DNA of 64,000 nt, taken from NCBI GenBank assembly GCA_027257055.1, contig JAPVLO010000133.1, forward strand, positions 1,054,001 through 1,118,000. Direction: 5' to 3'. Made by a program: the position numbers and the translations under genes. Position 1 is the first letter of the stretch. Each line of letters starts with the position of its first letter. Below the pieces are notes generated by a model. The model saw nothing but the letters and a program-made list of their open reading frames with translations. It searched no databases and was not told the DNA's origin. Shown one piece after another: positions 11,176 to 23,472 of the stretch. This stretch comes from Cephalopachus bancanus. Taxonomy: Eukaryota > Chordata > Mammalia > Primates > Tarsiidae.

Positions 11176-11445
11176 TGTAGAATAATTTAAGTCCCTCTAG
11201 GTAAATTCCCAGGGGAATTGCTGGGCCATATGGAAGGTCGATCTCTAGATCTTTTAGGAATCGCCACACTGTTTCCACAGAGATTGTACTAGTTTACACT
11301 TCCATCAACAGTGTAGAAGTGTTCCCCTTCTCTGTATCCTCTCCAGCATCTGTTGTTTTTTGAGTTATTGATGATGGCCATACTCACTAGAGTTAGGTGG
11401 TATCTCAATGTGGTTTCAATTTGCATTTCTTTTTTAATGGAAGTA
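11176..11445 (-). mobile_element. L1 3' end, distal part (split by LTR)
   Basis: Continues the L1 interrupted at 9947: 'ctctagatcttttaggaatc', 'acttccatcaacagtgtaga', 'tctccagcatctgttgtttt' and 'tggtatctcaatgtggtttc' are the reversed L1 ORF2 3' blocks. The copy is 5'-truncated at about 11440. Together with 9533-9947 it is about 685 bp long. Confidence 0.88.
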
Positions 11446-14400
11446 AAAATATAAAGTGTCCTGTGGACATTTTAATGTAGTTATCTCTGATATCAACTTT
11501 GCTATAATTTTGTGGTTCTTTTTTGTGTGTCTAAACGTAACACTTAAATTCAGTTACTGCTTTCGCAGCAAATCATTTTTACATAGTTGTCCAGATTTGC
11601 CCAAATAGACTTTACTCTCCTCGAGGCAACCTTAGAAATGGAAAGCCACAAATCATCCTCATTTATTTTATTACAATTGTCAAGGTCAAACCATGTTTGA
11701 ATTGTGTACATTTTCTAGTTACTCTACAACACTGTTTTTCCTTCCTTCTAAAACTTGCACGCAATTTATCCCTAGAAAATAATTCCTCATCATTTTCTTG
11801 TTTAGTAAGTGCATGCTAGTGCTTTTTTAAATATACAATAAGGGTCAGATCTTCCAATTACCAGTGACTGTTTTGATATTATGTATCATCTCCTAAGAGT
11901 CTAAAGTGTTTCAGTCTCTATTTCTGTTTAAACTGGCCCAGTGGGGATCATGTTGAGTACATACCCTCTCTCTCTGCATTTTTCTTATATCAAAAAATAT
12001 GTATACACATATATCTATGTTTCTGTTTGGCTATCTGTCTATCTAGCACTCTACCTATATTTTTTTTAAAAGGAAGCAGAGCTATCATAAAAACTAAATT
12101 TTCCCGAATGTGCCATTAAAATTGAAAAGGCCAATCTTGAATATGTACTCAAGGAAATCTCAGAAGAATGAATGATTGCTGTTTGGGGGAGTGTATTCCT
12201 CTGATGCAGCAATAATCTACCAATCTGCCTTCCTACTCTAATTGTTTGTTTGAATTTTATATCTCTCTATAAATGAGGTAATGAGATTCAGGGATTGAAG
12301 GGCAGAAATTTAATTGACAATGCAATAAACAGTCATCTAAACTAAGCTTTCACAAAATGACACCATCACACATTGGAAATTTCAACCACATTCAGAATGA
12401 ATATAAATGGTTACCTTCACATTATTCTATGAAATTTAGTACCCTTTGAGAATCCCTTTCATCAGTATTAAGCAGAGGATTCTTTTTAAAAGAAGTGAAG
12501 ATTAGCAATTATGTTTTGTGATTTCCCAGTACTGCTCTAACATTTCTCCTGTGGGCTAGATGATGTATTTGCACACTTCAGGGCAAATTCACAAAATGTA
12601 ATACAAACTGGCTATGCTTTATTAGAGTTAAGTTGATATTTTTATAGTCAAAAATATTTTTTAGTTTTGCAGCTGCACTTTTTTACTTTGGAAAATGTTG
12701 CCATTTTTGTATAGTGCAACACTCATTCAGGTAATCTATATGGTTATGCTTTATTTTCATTTGTTGATAACTTTCTCAATGTAACATGGAAAATGATGAG
12801 AAGTTTATATTAGTAGGGTTCATACTGTGTGATAATGAAGGCTGTTGTCATAAAAACTCCACCCAATTAAAAAGTACCATGATCCAGTATGTGGTATAAC
12901 AGTCCTTAAAATTATACCTATGAAACTTGGTCAGTTACTTGAAACTTATTAATAGGAATTTGAATGACAACATTAATTTTATGGGGAAAGAGAACAAACT
13001 TGGTCATTTGTATGATTTTTTTTAGTTTGATCTAAATTTTTAGCATTAGTTCTCTTAGCATAAGTATTTCACTAGACTTTTCAAATATATGTATATATAT
13101 TTCAAATATGAATATATCCATAAAGACATGTTAAATAATATTATGCATTTCATGTATATATATTTATGCTGCTCATTTTTCTATCTATATGAATATAATT
13201 ATAATAAAGTATAGGGTAGGTTTCCAAATAATCTAATTTATTACTTAAATAGAATTCTACTATAGGGGTCAAGCAATATAAACAGAAGTATGACAAAATA
13301 TATTTTATTTTTAATCATTTAATTGAATGCATCATTTATGTTTTATTCTCTGGACTATATTTTTTTGTGTGTCTCACTTTATTTCAATTTCCAGAGTTTT
13401 TTCAGAATATTCTCCATTTTTAGAGCCAGATGGTACCTTATTCTTTGGCTCCATTAGACCCGTTTTTACTTTGAATAAGAAGCATTTTAAATGATTAAAT
13501 GATGTATGCCATTGTTTTGGTGTACTTCAGACATTCACGCCCATTCAATCTGTAAATGTGGCTCATCTGTGAATTTGGCCAGCTTGTTCAACAGAACTCA
13601 GATGAAATGTGTTGATGATCTTTGTGCTGGCTGCAGGAATGGCAATAAAACCAACTGTACTACCCATAATCTTTCTCCACATTAACATGAGTCCAGAATT
13701 ATTAACCACTTTCACAGGACTCTGTGAATAGCCTCAATGGATGACATTGTAAGTTATGGTAGTCACTATTGCATAGTGGTTCTGCTTCTAAAAAATATCT
13801 ACATGATCAATACAGATGAATTTTAATTTTGGGAACCAGATTCTATTTATCTACTCTTCATGGAAAATAAAGCAGGCAAAATCTTCAAGTTTTATCAGCT
13901 TAAATATTTCAGTTGGCATAAAGGTAGCAAGGTACATGATTTTGTAAAGTTGCATTATGACTATAATCATTTAAATTTAAACACATCAATAAAAATGTAA
14001 TTTAATTAATTTTATTTAAATGGAATGTCTTCTCTCCCTCCTCTCAAAAGTTTTCTGCTAATATTTAATACAAGATGTTGTTTATATACGTTTTCTAGAA
14101 CCCATAGAATTTCCATAAAATAAAATGAGACTGAAATTATAATTACAAAGGGAATTCAATTTTTTTGTAATCCAGAACATTTATCATTGTTCCTCAAGTA
14201 AACATTATTTGGTATTCATCTTGTCAAGAATCTTCATTTGGCTTTATTATATTAAGATAATGAATCTCCTCATGCATAAGCTGACTCCGTAGCATTTATG
14301 TTTAGATATACTTCATTGAAAGGTTCCTTATTGTTGTCCTGATGTTTTATCATATATGTGTGGGGTACTGTTGGTTTGAGCAACAATGAAAATCAATATC

Positions 14401-15472
14401 ATGATCCAGGATCTTACTGCTTATAGAGTGGTTAGCAATAGATAAAACACATTTATTTTTGGCAGTCTTTGAAAAGTACCTTGGAGAATTACTGTAGCAT
14501 TATGTACTGCAAGCTTCAATGAAACTACATGGTAAGTAGTTTCACAGGCTTATTGTATCCTAAATGTATTGTGTGTTATTAAAGTAGAAAAGCTTTTAAT
14601 GTTGATATTTGTGTGATCTCTGACAATAAGATAATTTAATATCAAGAAAAAAATCAGTACAGTTATGCAGAGAGGTGTAGCTTGCTGATGCATACTGGAT
14701 AAAAATATAAGACCATAAAAATGATTAATTGAAAAACTGAGTTTTGTAGCAGCACCAATAATGCCTCTGCATTTCATAGTTTTCTACACTGTTCCTTGTA
14801 TAGGTACACCTTTTAATTTTGCCAGCATCTGGCTATGGTGACCAACTAATTCAACTCACCTGGGCTGGCTCCTCTGACTACAATGTGTACTGTTGCTCAC
14901 CATTAGAACTTTCACTTGTTCTGTATAATGGCCCACCTGATCCCTGAGTATAAAGCCATTCCCTGGAATAAAAATTACTTTCTCAGTCTTATAACAAAGG
15001 AGCAGACAGAGGACACAGACTGGCAATACAGAAGAAACAAGCAAGAATATTTTTGTTCATCTGGCAGATGAAGCCCTCAAAGTATGCCTGCTGGAAGCAG
15101 GTATAATTTTTGAGAGTACAATTACAGCATGATTTTAGTAGTGAAGGGAATTATTTTCAGAGAAGTGTTAGCAGCTTATACAAACTATATTTTACATGCT
15201 TTTATGAGATGCATAGTTTATTTCAAAAGTTAGTTAAGGTATGATGGGCACTAATATTACCAAATGTCTGTAATATACCAAGTAGCATGTTATGCAGGAA
15301 CTGTAAATTTTTTGTAATGCCAATATCCACATACAAGAAAAGCATTTTCATCCCATTTACCACTAAAAAATCTTCTATCACCTTCCACTGCTCTCTGAAA
15401 TAGCTCAGAATGCATCTTGACCCTATTCATAGAAGCAGCGCTTGAATGGTCAGATTTCTATTTTAAAGCCTT
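11446..15472. other. Long unique AT-rich stretch, no gene seen
   Basis: About 4 kb with no recognised transposon, RNA gene or open frame above 75 codons. The short minus-strand frames at 14550-14777 and 14856-15044 show no family motif, domain or codon pattern that would support a gene. Confidence 0.55.
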
Positions 15473-15632
15473 GAGATTGGGCACGGTGACTCACACCTAT
15501 AATCCCAGCATTTTGGGAGGCTGAGGCAAGAGAACATTCTGAGTCCTGAAGTTCAAGATAAGCCTGAGCAATATGGTGAGACTTCGTCTTTACTATAAAT
15601 CAAATTAGCCAGGTGTGGTGGTGTTTATGTAT
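15473..15632 (+). mobile_element. Old Alu (AluJ-like), 3'-truncated
   Basis: Begins 'gggcacggtgactcacacct', continues with the left arm ('aatcccagcattttgggagg', then 'gaggcaagagaacattctga') and ends soon after the linker at 'agccaggtgtggtggtgttt'. Right arm and A-tail are missing. Many CpG positions are decayed, so this is an early primate copy. Confidence 0.85.
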
Positions 15633-15639
15633 TAAATTC

Positions 15640-15775
15640 TATTCTCACACAAATCTAGAAGGTGGTACTTCCACTATCTCAGTTCTAGAGATGATGATGT
15701 CAAAGATATAAACCAACTACAGAAAATGATGTTCTTGAGCTCATATCTTAAATACCATGTTCTACTGCCTCTCAA
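15640..15775 (-). mobile_element. Possible MIR relic
   Basis: 'ctcagttctagagatgatga' followed by 'gttcttgagctcatat' resembles the reversed MIR core ('ttacagatgaggaaactgag' ... 'acttgcccaaggtcacac') in order but is very diverged. Confidence 0.35.
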
Positions 15776-15984
15776 TCACACTGGTTTGGAAGACTGCCTA
15801 AGAAGACTAACTTACACCACTCTTTCAAGAGTCTACTGAGTTTCACATGGAATAATCTTGGAGCAGTGCCTGTACTCATTCAATGTCAGTCATCACAGTC
15901 ATGGCCTACATATTCAAACCCTGATGATGTAGGGCCCCAAACTGGAAAGGGAGACTGGTTTGGGCACTCTCTATGGAAACATGA

Positions 15985-16510
15985 GCTTTGTGCAACATCA
16001 ATTTATTCTCTTTCATGATTTTGTGGATTGACAGGGCAGTTGTTGATTCACGCAATGTCTCTTGGGGCTGGAGTCATCTAGGGGCTCCATTGGTCTGGAT
16101 CATGCAAGATGGTTTACTCACATGTCTATAGCCTCAGCATGGATTCAAAAACTGAGTTCAGCTGCTGAGATACTGGACCGCTTTTTTTATTAATGTATTC
16201 TTAGGACCTCTCTGTGTGAGCAGAGCCTCTCTTCATGATGTCCATATGCTGTCTTTCCTATAGGGTAGTTAGTCTCTTACATGTTCCCTCACAGTCCCCA
16301 GAAGCACATAAGTAGCTGCTTTGTGACCTTTTTATGGTTGAGAGTATTGGCTGGAACTGGCACAGCTTCATTTCCTAGTTATTATAATTGTTAAAATGAG
16401 TCACAGTCAACCCAGATTCAATATAGAAGGAAACACACAAGGGTAGATATACAGGTCATCATCCATTGGAGGCTATCATTAGACAACTCTGCTGCATCAG
16501 GGACATTTCA
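15985..16510. mobile_element. Probable ERVL/MLT2-type LTR relic
   Basis: Contains degraded landmarks in the expected order for this kind of LTR: 'ggggctggagtcatctaggg', 'catgcaagatggtttactca', 'gtgacctttttatggttgag', then 'gtcacagtcaacccagattc'. Boundaries and strand cannot be set without a consensus. No coding sequence. Confidence 0.5.
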
Positions 16511-16739
16511 CAACCTAGTCACAAAATCCCATGTGCTTTCTGTTAAAATCAATTTTATAAAATTACAATTTACCCTCTTTAGATGTCCAATTCTGAGTTT
16601 TGACAATCATAGGCAGGCACAGCATCACTACCACAAACAAAAGATAAACTATTCCCATCACTGTGAACAGTGTTCCTTTGGAATTAATCACCTCTCCTCA
16701 TGCCCTGCCCTGGACAACCACTGATATGATGTCTATCCT

Positions 16740-16896
16740 TATAATTTGTCTTTTTAGAATGTCATTTAAATAGATTCATACAGTGTACAGCTTTTTGGAC
16801 CTGGCTTCTTTTACTTAGTATGATGGTTACAGTGTGTCCATCAGTTTGTTTCCTTTTACTGTGAAGTAATAGTCCATTGTAAGAACACAATACAAT
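16740..16896 (-). mobile_element. Old L1 relic, part 1 (host of the L1 at 16897)
   Basis: 'ggcttcttttacttagtatg', 'gtccatcagtttgtttcctt' and 'gtgaagtaatagtccattgt' are reversed L1 3'-half blocks, diverged. The sequence continues after 19405 ('taatttgtttatcagcagat'), showing that the younger L1 integrated here. Confidence 0.75.
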
Positions 16897-17213
16897 ATAC
16901 CCAAGCCAGGTAAAGACCCAACAAAGAAAGAGAGCTACAGGCCAATATCTTTGATGAACATAGATGCTAAAATTCTCAACAAGATCCTAGCGAACTGGAT
17001 TCAACAACACATCTCAAAAATCATCCATCACGACCGAGTAGGCTTCATCCCTGGGAGGCAAGGCTAGTTCAACATTCGTAAAACCATAAATGTAATTAAA
17101 TACATCAACAGATGTCAAAACAAAAACCACATGATTATATCATTAGATGCAGAAAAAGCTTTTGATAAAATCAAGCACCCCTTCTTGATAAAAACCCTCA
17201 AACATCTAGGCAT

Positions 17214-18074
17214 ATGGGGACCATACCTCAAAATAGCAAAGCCATCTATGAGAAACCCACAACCAGCATACTCCTAAATGGACAAAAACTGGAACCATTT
17301 CCCCTGAAAACTGGAACAAGACAAGGATGTCCACTCTCACTCCTCCTGTTCAATATAGTATTGGAAGTCCTGGTTAGAGCAATCAGAGAAGAGAAGGCAA
17401 TCAGGGGTATCCAAACAGGAAAAGCGGAAGTCAAGCTATCTCTCTTTGCAGATGATATGATTGTGTACCTTGAAAACCCAAGAGAATCTGTCAAAAACCT
17501 CCTTACATTGATAAAGGACTTTGGTAAAGTCTCAGGATATAAAATAAATGTGCAAAAGACAACCGCATTTCTTTACACCAATAATAAACAAACAGAAACC
17601 CAAATAAAAAGCACAATTCCATTCACAATAGCCACCAAAAAAATGAAATACCTGGGCATCTTCCTAACCAGAAATGTGAAAGACCTTTACAATGAAAACT
17701 ACAAAACACTGGTCAAAGAAATCAAAGATGATACAAACAAGTGGAAAAATATCCCATGCTCATGGATTGGAAGAATCAACATTGTGAAGATGTCCATCTT
17801 ACCTAAGGCAACCTACAGATTTAATGCAATACCCATCAAATTACTAGCAATATTCTTCTCAGACCTAGAAAAAAACAACACAGGAATTCATATGGAAACA
17901 CAAATGACCAAGAATATCCAGAACAATCCTCAACAAAAAAAAAAACAAAAAACAAACAAAAAAAAACACAGCAAGTGGTATCACATTACCAGACTTCAAA
18001 CTTTACTACAAGGCTACAATAATCAAAACAGCTTGATATTGGTACAGGAACAGGCATATAGACCAATGGAATAG
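17214..18074 (+). pseudogene. L1 ORF2 reverse-transcriptase fragment
   Basis: The longest open frame in the window (286 codons), but only a piece of the about 1,275-residue L1 ORF2p. It carries the RT motifs TRQGCPLS (about residue 35) and [10 protein letters not shown] (about residue 78, with the catalytic Asp pair), then GKVSGYKIN and [15 protein letters not shown]. After about residue 215 the frame slips into A-rich sequence. The endonuclease domain is absent through 5' truncation. It is a dead retrotransposon fragment, not a host gene; the ATG is internal and meaningless. Confidence 0.88.
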
Positions 18075-18209
18075 AATTCAGATTCCAGAAGCAAAACCTC
18101 AATTTCTCAATCAACTCATCTTCGACAAAGCCTCCACAACCTACCACTGGGAGAGGAGAACCTATTCAGTAAATGGTGCTGGGAAAACTGGCTGACAACA
18201 TGCAGAAGT

Positions 18210-18911
18210 TTGAAAAAGGACCCCTATCTATCCCCACACTCAAAAATTAATGCTAAATGGATCAGAGACCTAAATGTAAAACCTCAAACCATAAGAACCT
18301 TAGAAAATGAAGGACATACCCTCATGGAAATTAGAACTGGCATCCAATTCCTGAACAAAACCCAAAACCCACAGGCCATAAGAGATAAGATAGACAAGTG
18401 GGACCTCATTAAACTGACAAGCTTCTGCAAAGCTAAAGAAATCATCAAGATAGCAGGGAGACAGCCTACAGACTGGGAAAAATATTTGCCAACTCCAGGT
18501 CTGACAGAGGCTTAACATCTTGGATCTACAAGGAACTCAAATGTGCTGAAAAGAAAAAAACCAAACAACCCCATTATAAAATGGGCAAAAGATATGAACA
18601 GACAATTCTCAAAGGAAGACATTGGAACAGCCAACAGACACATGAAGAAATGTTCAACCTCACTAATCATCAGGGAGATGCAAATCAAAACCACACTGAG
18701 ATAACACCTAACTCCAGTCAGAATGGCAATTATCAATAACTCAAAAAATAACAATTGCTGCAGAGGATGTGGCGAAAAGGGAACACTTCTACACTGTTGG
18801 TGGCAGTGTAAACTAGTGCAACCTTTGTGGAAAGCAGTGTGGCGATTCCTAAAAGCTCTAAATATTGACCTCCCTATGACCCAAAATCCCACCACTGGGA
18901 ATATAACCTAA
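18210..18911 (+). pseudogene. L1 ORF2 C-terminal region, frameshifted
   Basis: Two plus frames continue ORF2 in order: 18210-18515 with [20 protein letters not shown] and [14 protein letters not shown], and 18723-18911 with [33 protein letters not shown], the cysteine-rich C-terminal motif of L1 ORF2p. They are separated by stops and a frameshift. Confidence 0.85.
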
Positions 18912-19404
18912 AGAACTCAAATCACTATATAGAAAAGATGCCTGCACACATATGTTTATTGCAGCATTGCTCACAATAGCAAGAACCTGGAAGCAACCAT
19001 GCTGTCCATCAAAAGAGGACTGGATTAAAAAATGTGGTACATATACACGATGGAATACTACGCAGCCATAAAAAAGAACAAAATCATGAATTTCGCAGCA
19101 ACCTGGATGGAATTAGAGTTTATAATACTGAGTGACCTCTCACAGAAACAAAGATCTGAGTATCACATGTTCTCACTCATATAGTGGACCTTGAACATCC
19201 AACGTAATACTATAAGAAAATGACTGACAGTGGTGGGAAACTATGGCAGGGAGGGGAAGGGAGATGGGATTAACGGTAGTAAATATTTGTCTGGGGACAG
19301 GGAGACTCCTCTTATCAACAAGGGTGCCTGAATGAAGCATGTTTATATACCTAACCCTTAACTGTACCCCACAATATCATAATAAAAAATACTGATTAAA
19401 AAAA

Positions 19405-20175
19405 AACACACTATAATTTGTTTATCAGCAGATGAACAGTTTGGTTGTTTCCAGGATTGGTGATTATGAATAAACCTGCCAAAGAGTTTCATTCGCATAC
19501 AGGCTTTTGGGTGGACATATGTCTTCATTATTCTGGAATAAATATATAGGAATGAGATGGCTGAGTCATATGGTAAGTGCATGTGTAACTTTACGTGAAC
19601 TGCCAAACTGTACTCCAGAGAGACTATTAACATTTGTGGTACATTCCCACCTGGTGTATATGAAATCCTTTTCAACACTTGGTCAACACTCATTAAGTAT
19701 CTTTTTTTTTTTTTTGGTATTTTAATAGATATGCAGTGGTATCTCACTGAGTTTTATTGACAAGTAATGTGTATCTTTTCATGTGCTTACCTACAGTCTG
19801 CATGTCTTGTTTGATGATATGTCTGATTAAATCTTTTGCCCATCTTTCATCTAATAAGTTGAATTTTATTTGTTCTGGGTTTTGGTTTTGAGAGTTTATT
19901 ATATATTCTTAGGATTAGTCTTTTGCATATATACATTTTGTAAATATTTACACTCAATTTGTGGCTGGCTTCTCTTTCCATTTTGCAACAGCATCTTTTG
20001 AAGACACCAATTTTAATTTTGATGTACTCCAATTTATTATTTTTTATGATTAATGTTTTTATTTTTTCTAAAAACACTTTAGTTAACTGCATATCATAAA
20101 AACTTTTTATTGTTTTCTTCAAGAAGTTTATAGTTTCAAGTTTTACATTTATGTCTATCACCCACTTTTTGGTAT
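19405..20175 (-). mobile_element. Old L1 relic, part 2
   Basis: Continues the old minus-strand L1 interrupted at 16896, with 'ggttgtttccaggattggtg', 'gctgagtcatatggtaagtg' and 'ctttgcccatctttcatct'-like blocks, and later 'gtgttttgg'-type 3' to 5' ORF2 sequence. Heavily diverged. The minus frame 20161-19847 is A/T-biased noise in this relic. Confidence 0.75.
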
Positions 20176-20554
20176 TTGCTAGGAAGTATGAGTCATGAGC
20201 AGAATCCTGAGGGATAAAACAATATTTTCTGTTTAATATTTGAATCTTCTTTTATATTTCTTACATAAAATGACAAGGAAGGTAACACATTGTACATTAA
20301 AACTCCATGGAGGCAACTTGAAATAAATTAACTTATTTTTACTGGTGTCCATTAGGATTCTTTGCATTCTTTGATCTGGAGTGTTTCCTTCTACACATAT
20401 AAAGAAAAAAGGCAATCATTTTACTATAAATTTAACAAAGTCCTAACAAGATTATATATACTTCCAAAACATTTTTTTTCAATTACCTTTAAATTGATTT
20501 GACTTTAAGCTTTTATACTCTGCTCTGAAAGTTTTAAAAATACAGGTCCAAGGA
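20176..20554. other. Spacer, no feature recognised
   Basis: AT-rich; short frames only. Confidence 0.4.
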
Positions 20555-20690
20555 AGAGAGTATTTGAGCCAGTCCTATCACTGGCACTCCTAAGTTGTGC
20601 TTGGGCAAGTCATTTAACTCTGTTTCAATTCTGACAAGCAACATAGAAATACTGAAAGCAAGAAGTGAGTCATTTTAAATGAAAATGTCT
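20555..20690 (+). mobile_element. MIR relic
   Basis: 'cttgggcaagtcatttaact' followed by 'ctgtttcaatt' is the MIR core (consensus form 'cttgggcaagttacttaacc tctctg') in plus orientation. Flanks are diverged. Confidence 0.65.
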
Positions 20691-20906
20691 TAAAGAGTAT
20701 AAAATGTTATAATGATCATTATTGATTAAACTCCAACCATCCTGAGTCATTCTAAGCATGTCCACCAGAATAATCTTCTAGGTTGAAATTCTAAGCCATT
20801 CCAGAATTCACTGCCTCCTAATAAGTATCCAATTCTCAACAGATGTTCACAAACTATAGCTAGCTGCACTTTCTCCTGCTCTATTCAATTTCAACTTGCC
20901 TTGTTC

Positions 20907-20922
20907 ATACCTGGATACTTCT
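20907..20922. repeat. Alu target-site duplication, left (16 bp)
   Basis: ATACCTGGATACTTCT here is repeated exactly at 21211-21226, right after the Alu. A perfect 16-bp duplication shows a fairly recent L1-mediated insertion. Confidence 0.93.
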
Positions 20923-21210
20923 TTTTTTTTCTTTTTTGAGTTGGAGTCTCACTCTGTTGCCCAGACTGGAGTGCAATGGCCACTCCCGGCCACCGCAGCC
21001 TCGACCTGCTGGGTTCCGGGGATCCTTCCACCTCAACCTTCCAAGTAGCTGGAATTACAGGCGCGTGCTACCACGCCCGGCTAATTTTTTGATTTATTGT
21101 AGAGATGAGGTCTCGTCATCCCAGGTGGGTCTCGAACCCGCGGACTCAGGCAATCCACTCATCTCGGCCTCTCAAAGCGGGGGATTACAGGCTGAGCCAC
21201 TGAGCCCGGC
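20923..21210 (-). mobile_element. Young strepsirrhine Alu with perfect TSD
   Basis: Full-length dimeric Alu on the minus strand with T-tail at the left and 'gagccactgagcccggc' at the right, flanked by an exact 16-bp target duplication. It shares the diagnostic left-arm start and linker with the Alus at 447, 25751 and 34309, so these four belong to one subfamily active in the strepsirrhine lineage. The 140-codon plus-strand frame at 20936-21358 is just antisense Alu. Confidence 0.95.
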
Positions 21211-21226
21211 ATACCTGGATACTTCT

Positions 21227-23274
21227 CTCTTCTTCCTTTCATTGTTGGCATGCTCACCAGTTGTCACTCCTCAATTTCACAATGGGCTTCCCAGGGATAT
21301 GCAACCAAAATGTAACATCATGTGGGATGCAGACTCTGAAATATTTGTGGAAGTCTAGAGAATGGAGGTACTACCGTAACTGATGAAGTTGTGGAGAATT
21401 CTATGATTACAGTAAGGACTAGTAATGTATATATATATATATTTTCTTTTTTGGAGAATTTACTGATAATTCCAACTTCTTCACTGTTTCATACTTCAGG
21501 TGTGTATTTGTTTCCACATCTATAGATATGGGCTAATGGTCATGTTTTAGAAATGTTCTATAAGCCTTTGATAAAGAGTTGTATACAAGTACAAAGTATT
21601 GTCTCTTCATTGATTGTGTCTTAGAATTCTGCACAGCTTGAGAAAATACATACCTTTTCAAGGCATTTTATCCTAAGCTAATTTTGCTTCTCTCTATCCT
21701 GATTTGATGGATATTGAAAAAAAATCTCCATTTCAATAATACTTCTTTGAAAATAACATGGGGTGAAAAAAAAGAAGAACAATAGTTGATCAGAAAGTGT
21801 TATATCCCCAGGTGAGAAGCAATTTGTAATGCTACCTATAAATATTTCAATCACCTAAAATACCACATTGAGAACTGACTGTGAGATCAATGCCTGTTGA
21901 AAGAATCTAGCAAACTCTTTGTGCGAGAGTCATCATTTCCTAAACATATTTTAAGATTCTGTGCCATAGAAACCTGTGTTTGGCACTCACAAAGTTCCAA
22001 TAGGTATGGATTTTATGTCAAATGAAAGTAGCATTGATATTTCTGGAGTGTAATAAAATTACGTCCTGTTAGTTTAGAAAAACAACGATAGAATGAATAA
22101 TTCTTTAGCATAAATAAAATAAATTTACCGCTTCCCTCCAGTCAATCTCATATTTTACTTTTTGCATCTTCTTTGGTCTTCCTCATGCCTTCTCATTGTT
22201 CTTTAATGTTGTGTTTTATTCTTTTCTACCTCTTTTGTATCTCCTTTCATTAGGAAGATGTGGACCACATTGTATGATTGAATTCTAACCTGTTGAGTGG
22301 GTTCTTGCTATATTTTTAGAGCAGTTGTTTTCCTTGCTTATTAAGGGATGGAAGCTATATATTTTTCAGAATATTTTGAGGTATATTATACAAAATCATA
22401 TTGATAGCTTTTATATTGAACTACTGAGAGAAAAAAGGGAGAGATCAAAGCAAATCTTAATCAGTATTATTGAAGTATTTACATTCACAGTTTGATTTCA
22501 TTTGCTTTATTCTATATCTCTATGCAAATACTCCACAATTATTCACATTTGTTTGAAAAATACTTAGATGTTTCTGTTCTCTTTATGTTCTAAAAATAAA
22601 ACAAGGCTTCAATTTTCCTGTGAGTGTCAACCTCTCTCTGTCAACCTATTCATGTTGTCATGAATAGGGAGGCCTGTAAATCAATTTCTCACATGCAGAA
22701 GATCAAGTAAAAATGATGTGCCTTCTTTAGTCTTTGCTGCAGAAACATAATATATAATTGAAAACAAGAGTCATGCTCTTTTAACGCATTTGCCTCATCT
22801 AATTGAAAGCCAGGAGAATGGGATATAATCCTACTCTAGAAACTAATAATTTTAGAATGCTCTAACCAACTTGCATCAACTTTACAATAAGGGAGTGATG
22901 ATAGAGAAAAATCTCTAATTTCTGACTATATAGATCTATTTAGTTTTCTTATGTAACTCCTCAAATAGACTTTCAGTGAAATACAGCTTTATGTCCCAGA
23001 AGCAAAACTGTGCCATCAATGGATTTACGGTATTCACTCTGTCATTACTAACTATCAAGTACTTACTAGGAGTTGGGTTATATTTAGACTTTACTGAGAT
23101 AGAGACACAATATCCTTTCCTCTAAAGAACTCAGTCTGTACTGGACAATTCAGGCAAACCAACAATTACAACACACAAATTAATTACTGTAAAAATAACA
23201 TCCCCATGAAGTCCTAGTGTGATGAGTTCTATCCTAGTAAGGTTATGTTTGAAATGTGATGCAATGTTTAGCTC
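21227..23274. other. Unique AT-rich DNA, nothing recognised
   Basis: Apart from a short (AT)n at about 21427-21442, I see no gene, RNA gene or clear repeat. A weak L2-like patch may lie near 23085-23220. Confidence 0.45.
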
Positions 23275-23404
23275 ATAATTAAAAATATTTCTCTGTAGTT
23301 CCAGGGATGGCCTGAATTATCTATAAAAATTTGGAATTCATAATTAAAAATATTTCTCTGTAGTTCCAGGGATGGCCTGAATTATGTATAAAAATTTGGA
23401 ATTC
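23275..23404. repeat. 65-bp tandem duplication, two units
   Basis: Units 23275-23339 and 23340-23404 are identical except for one base (ctat versus gtat near the 3' end). The sequence is otherwise unique. Near identity implies a recent local duplication or gene conversion. Confidence 0.93.
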
Positions 23405-23444
23405 ATCAGTTTATGGCTAAAGCTATAGTCTGGGAAGGAATTAC

Positions 23445-23472
23445 CGAGAGAGAGAGAGAGAGAGAGAGAGTG
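23445..23472. repeat. (GA)n microsatellite
   Basis: About 13 GA units followed by degenerate 'gtgagtaagtgaataaag'. It produces leucine/serine-rich antisense frames that are not genes. Confidence 0.9.

Larger units (their letters stand above)
16897..19404 (+). mobile_element. 5'-truncated LINE-1, about 2.5 kb
   Basis: A plus-strand L1 from inside the ORF2 reverse-transcriptase domain to the A-tail at about 19397-19404. Target-site repeats are visible with small mismatches: AACACAATACAAT at 16884-16896 and AACACACTATAATT at 19405-19418. It is less decayed than its host L1. It carries an open RT frame of 286 codons followed by frameshifts, a WCQCK-like region and a 3' UTR with the G-rich stretch at about 19245-19270. 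Confidence 0.92.

Noticed and set aside
17214..18074. 286-codon open frame as a possible host gene
   Set aside because: It holds L1 reverse-transcriptase motifs ([13 protein letters not shown]) and lies inside a 5'-truncated L1 with A-tail and TSD.
20936..21358. 140-codon plus frame with SLTLLPRLECNGHS-like start
   Set aside because: Antisense Alu translation, a common false gene in primate DNA. The frames at 25727, 31204, 31285, 34471, 48362 and 63586 are rejected for the same reason.
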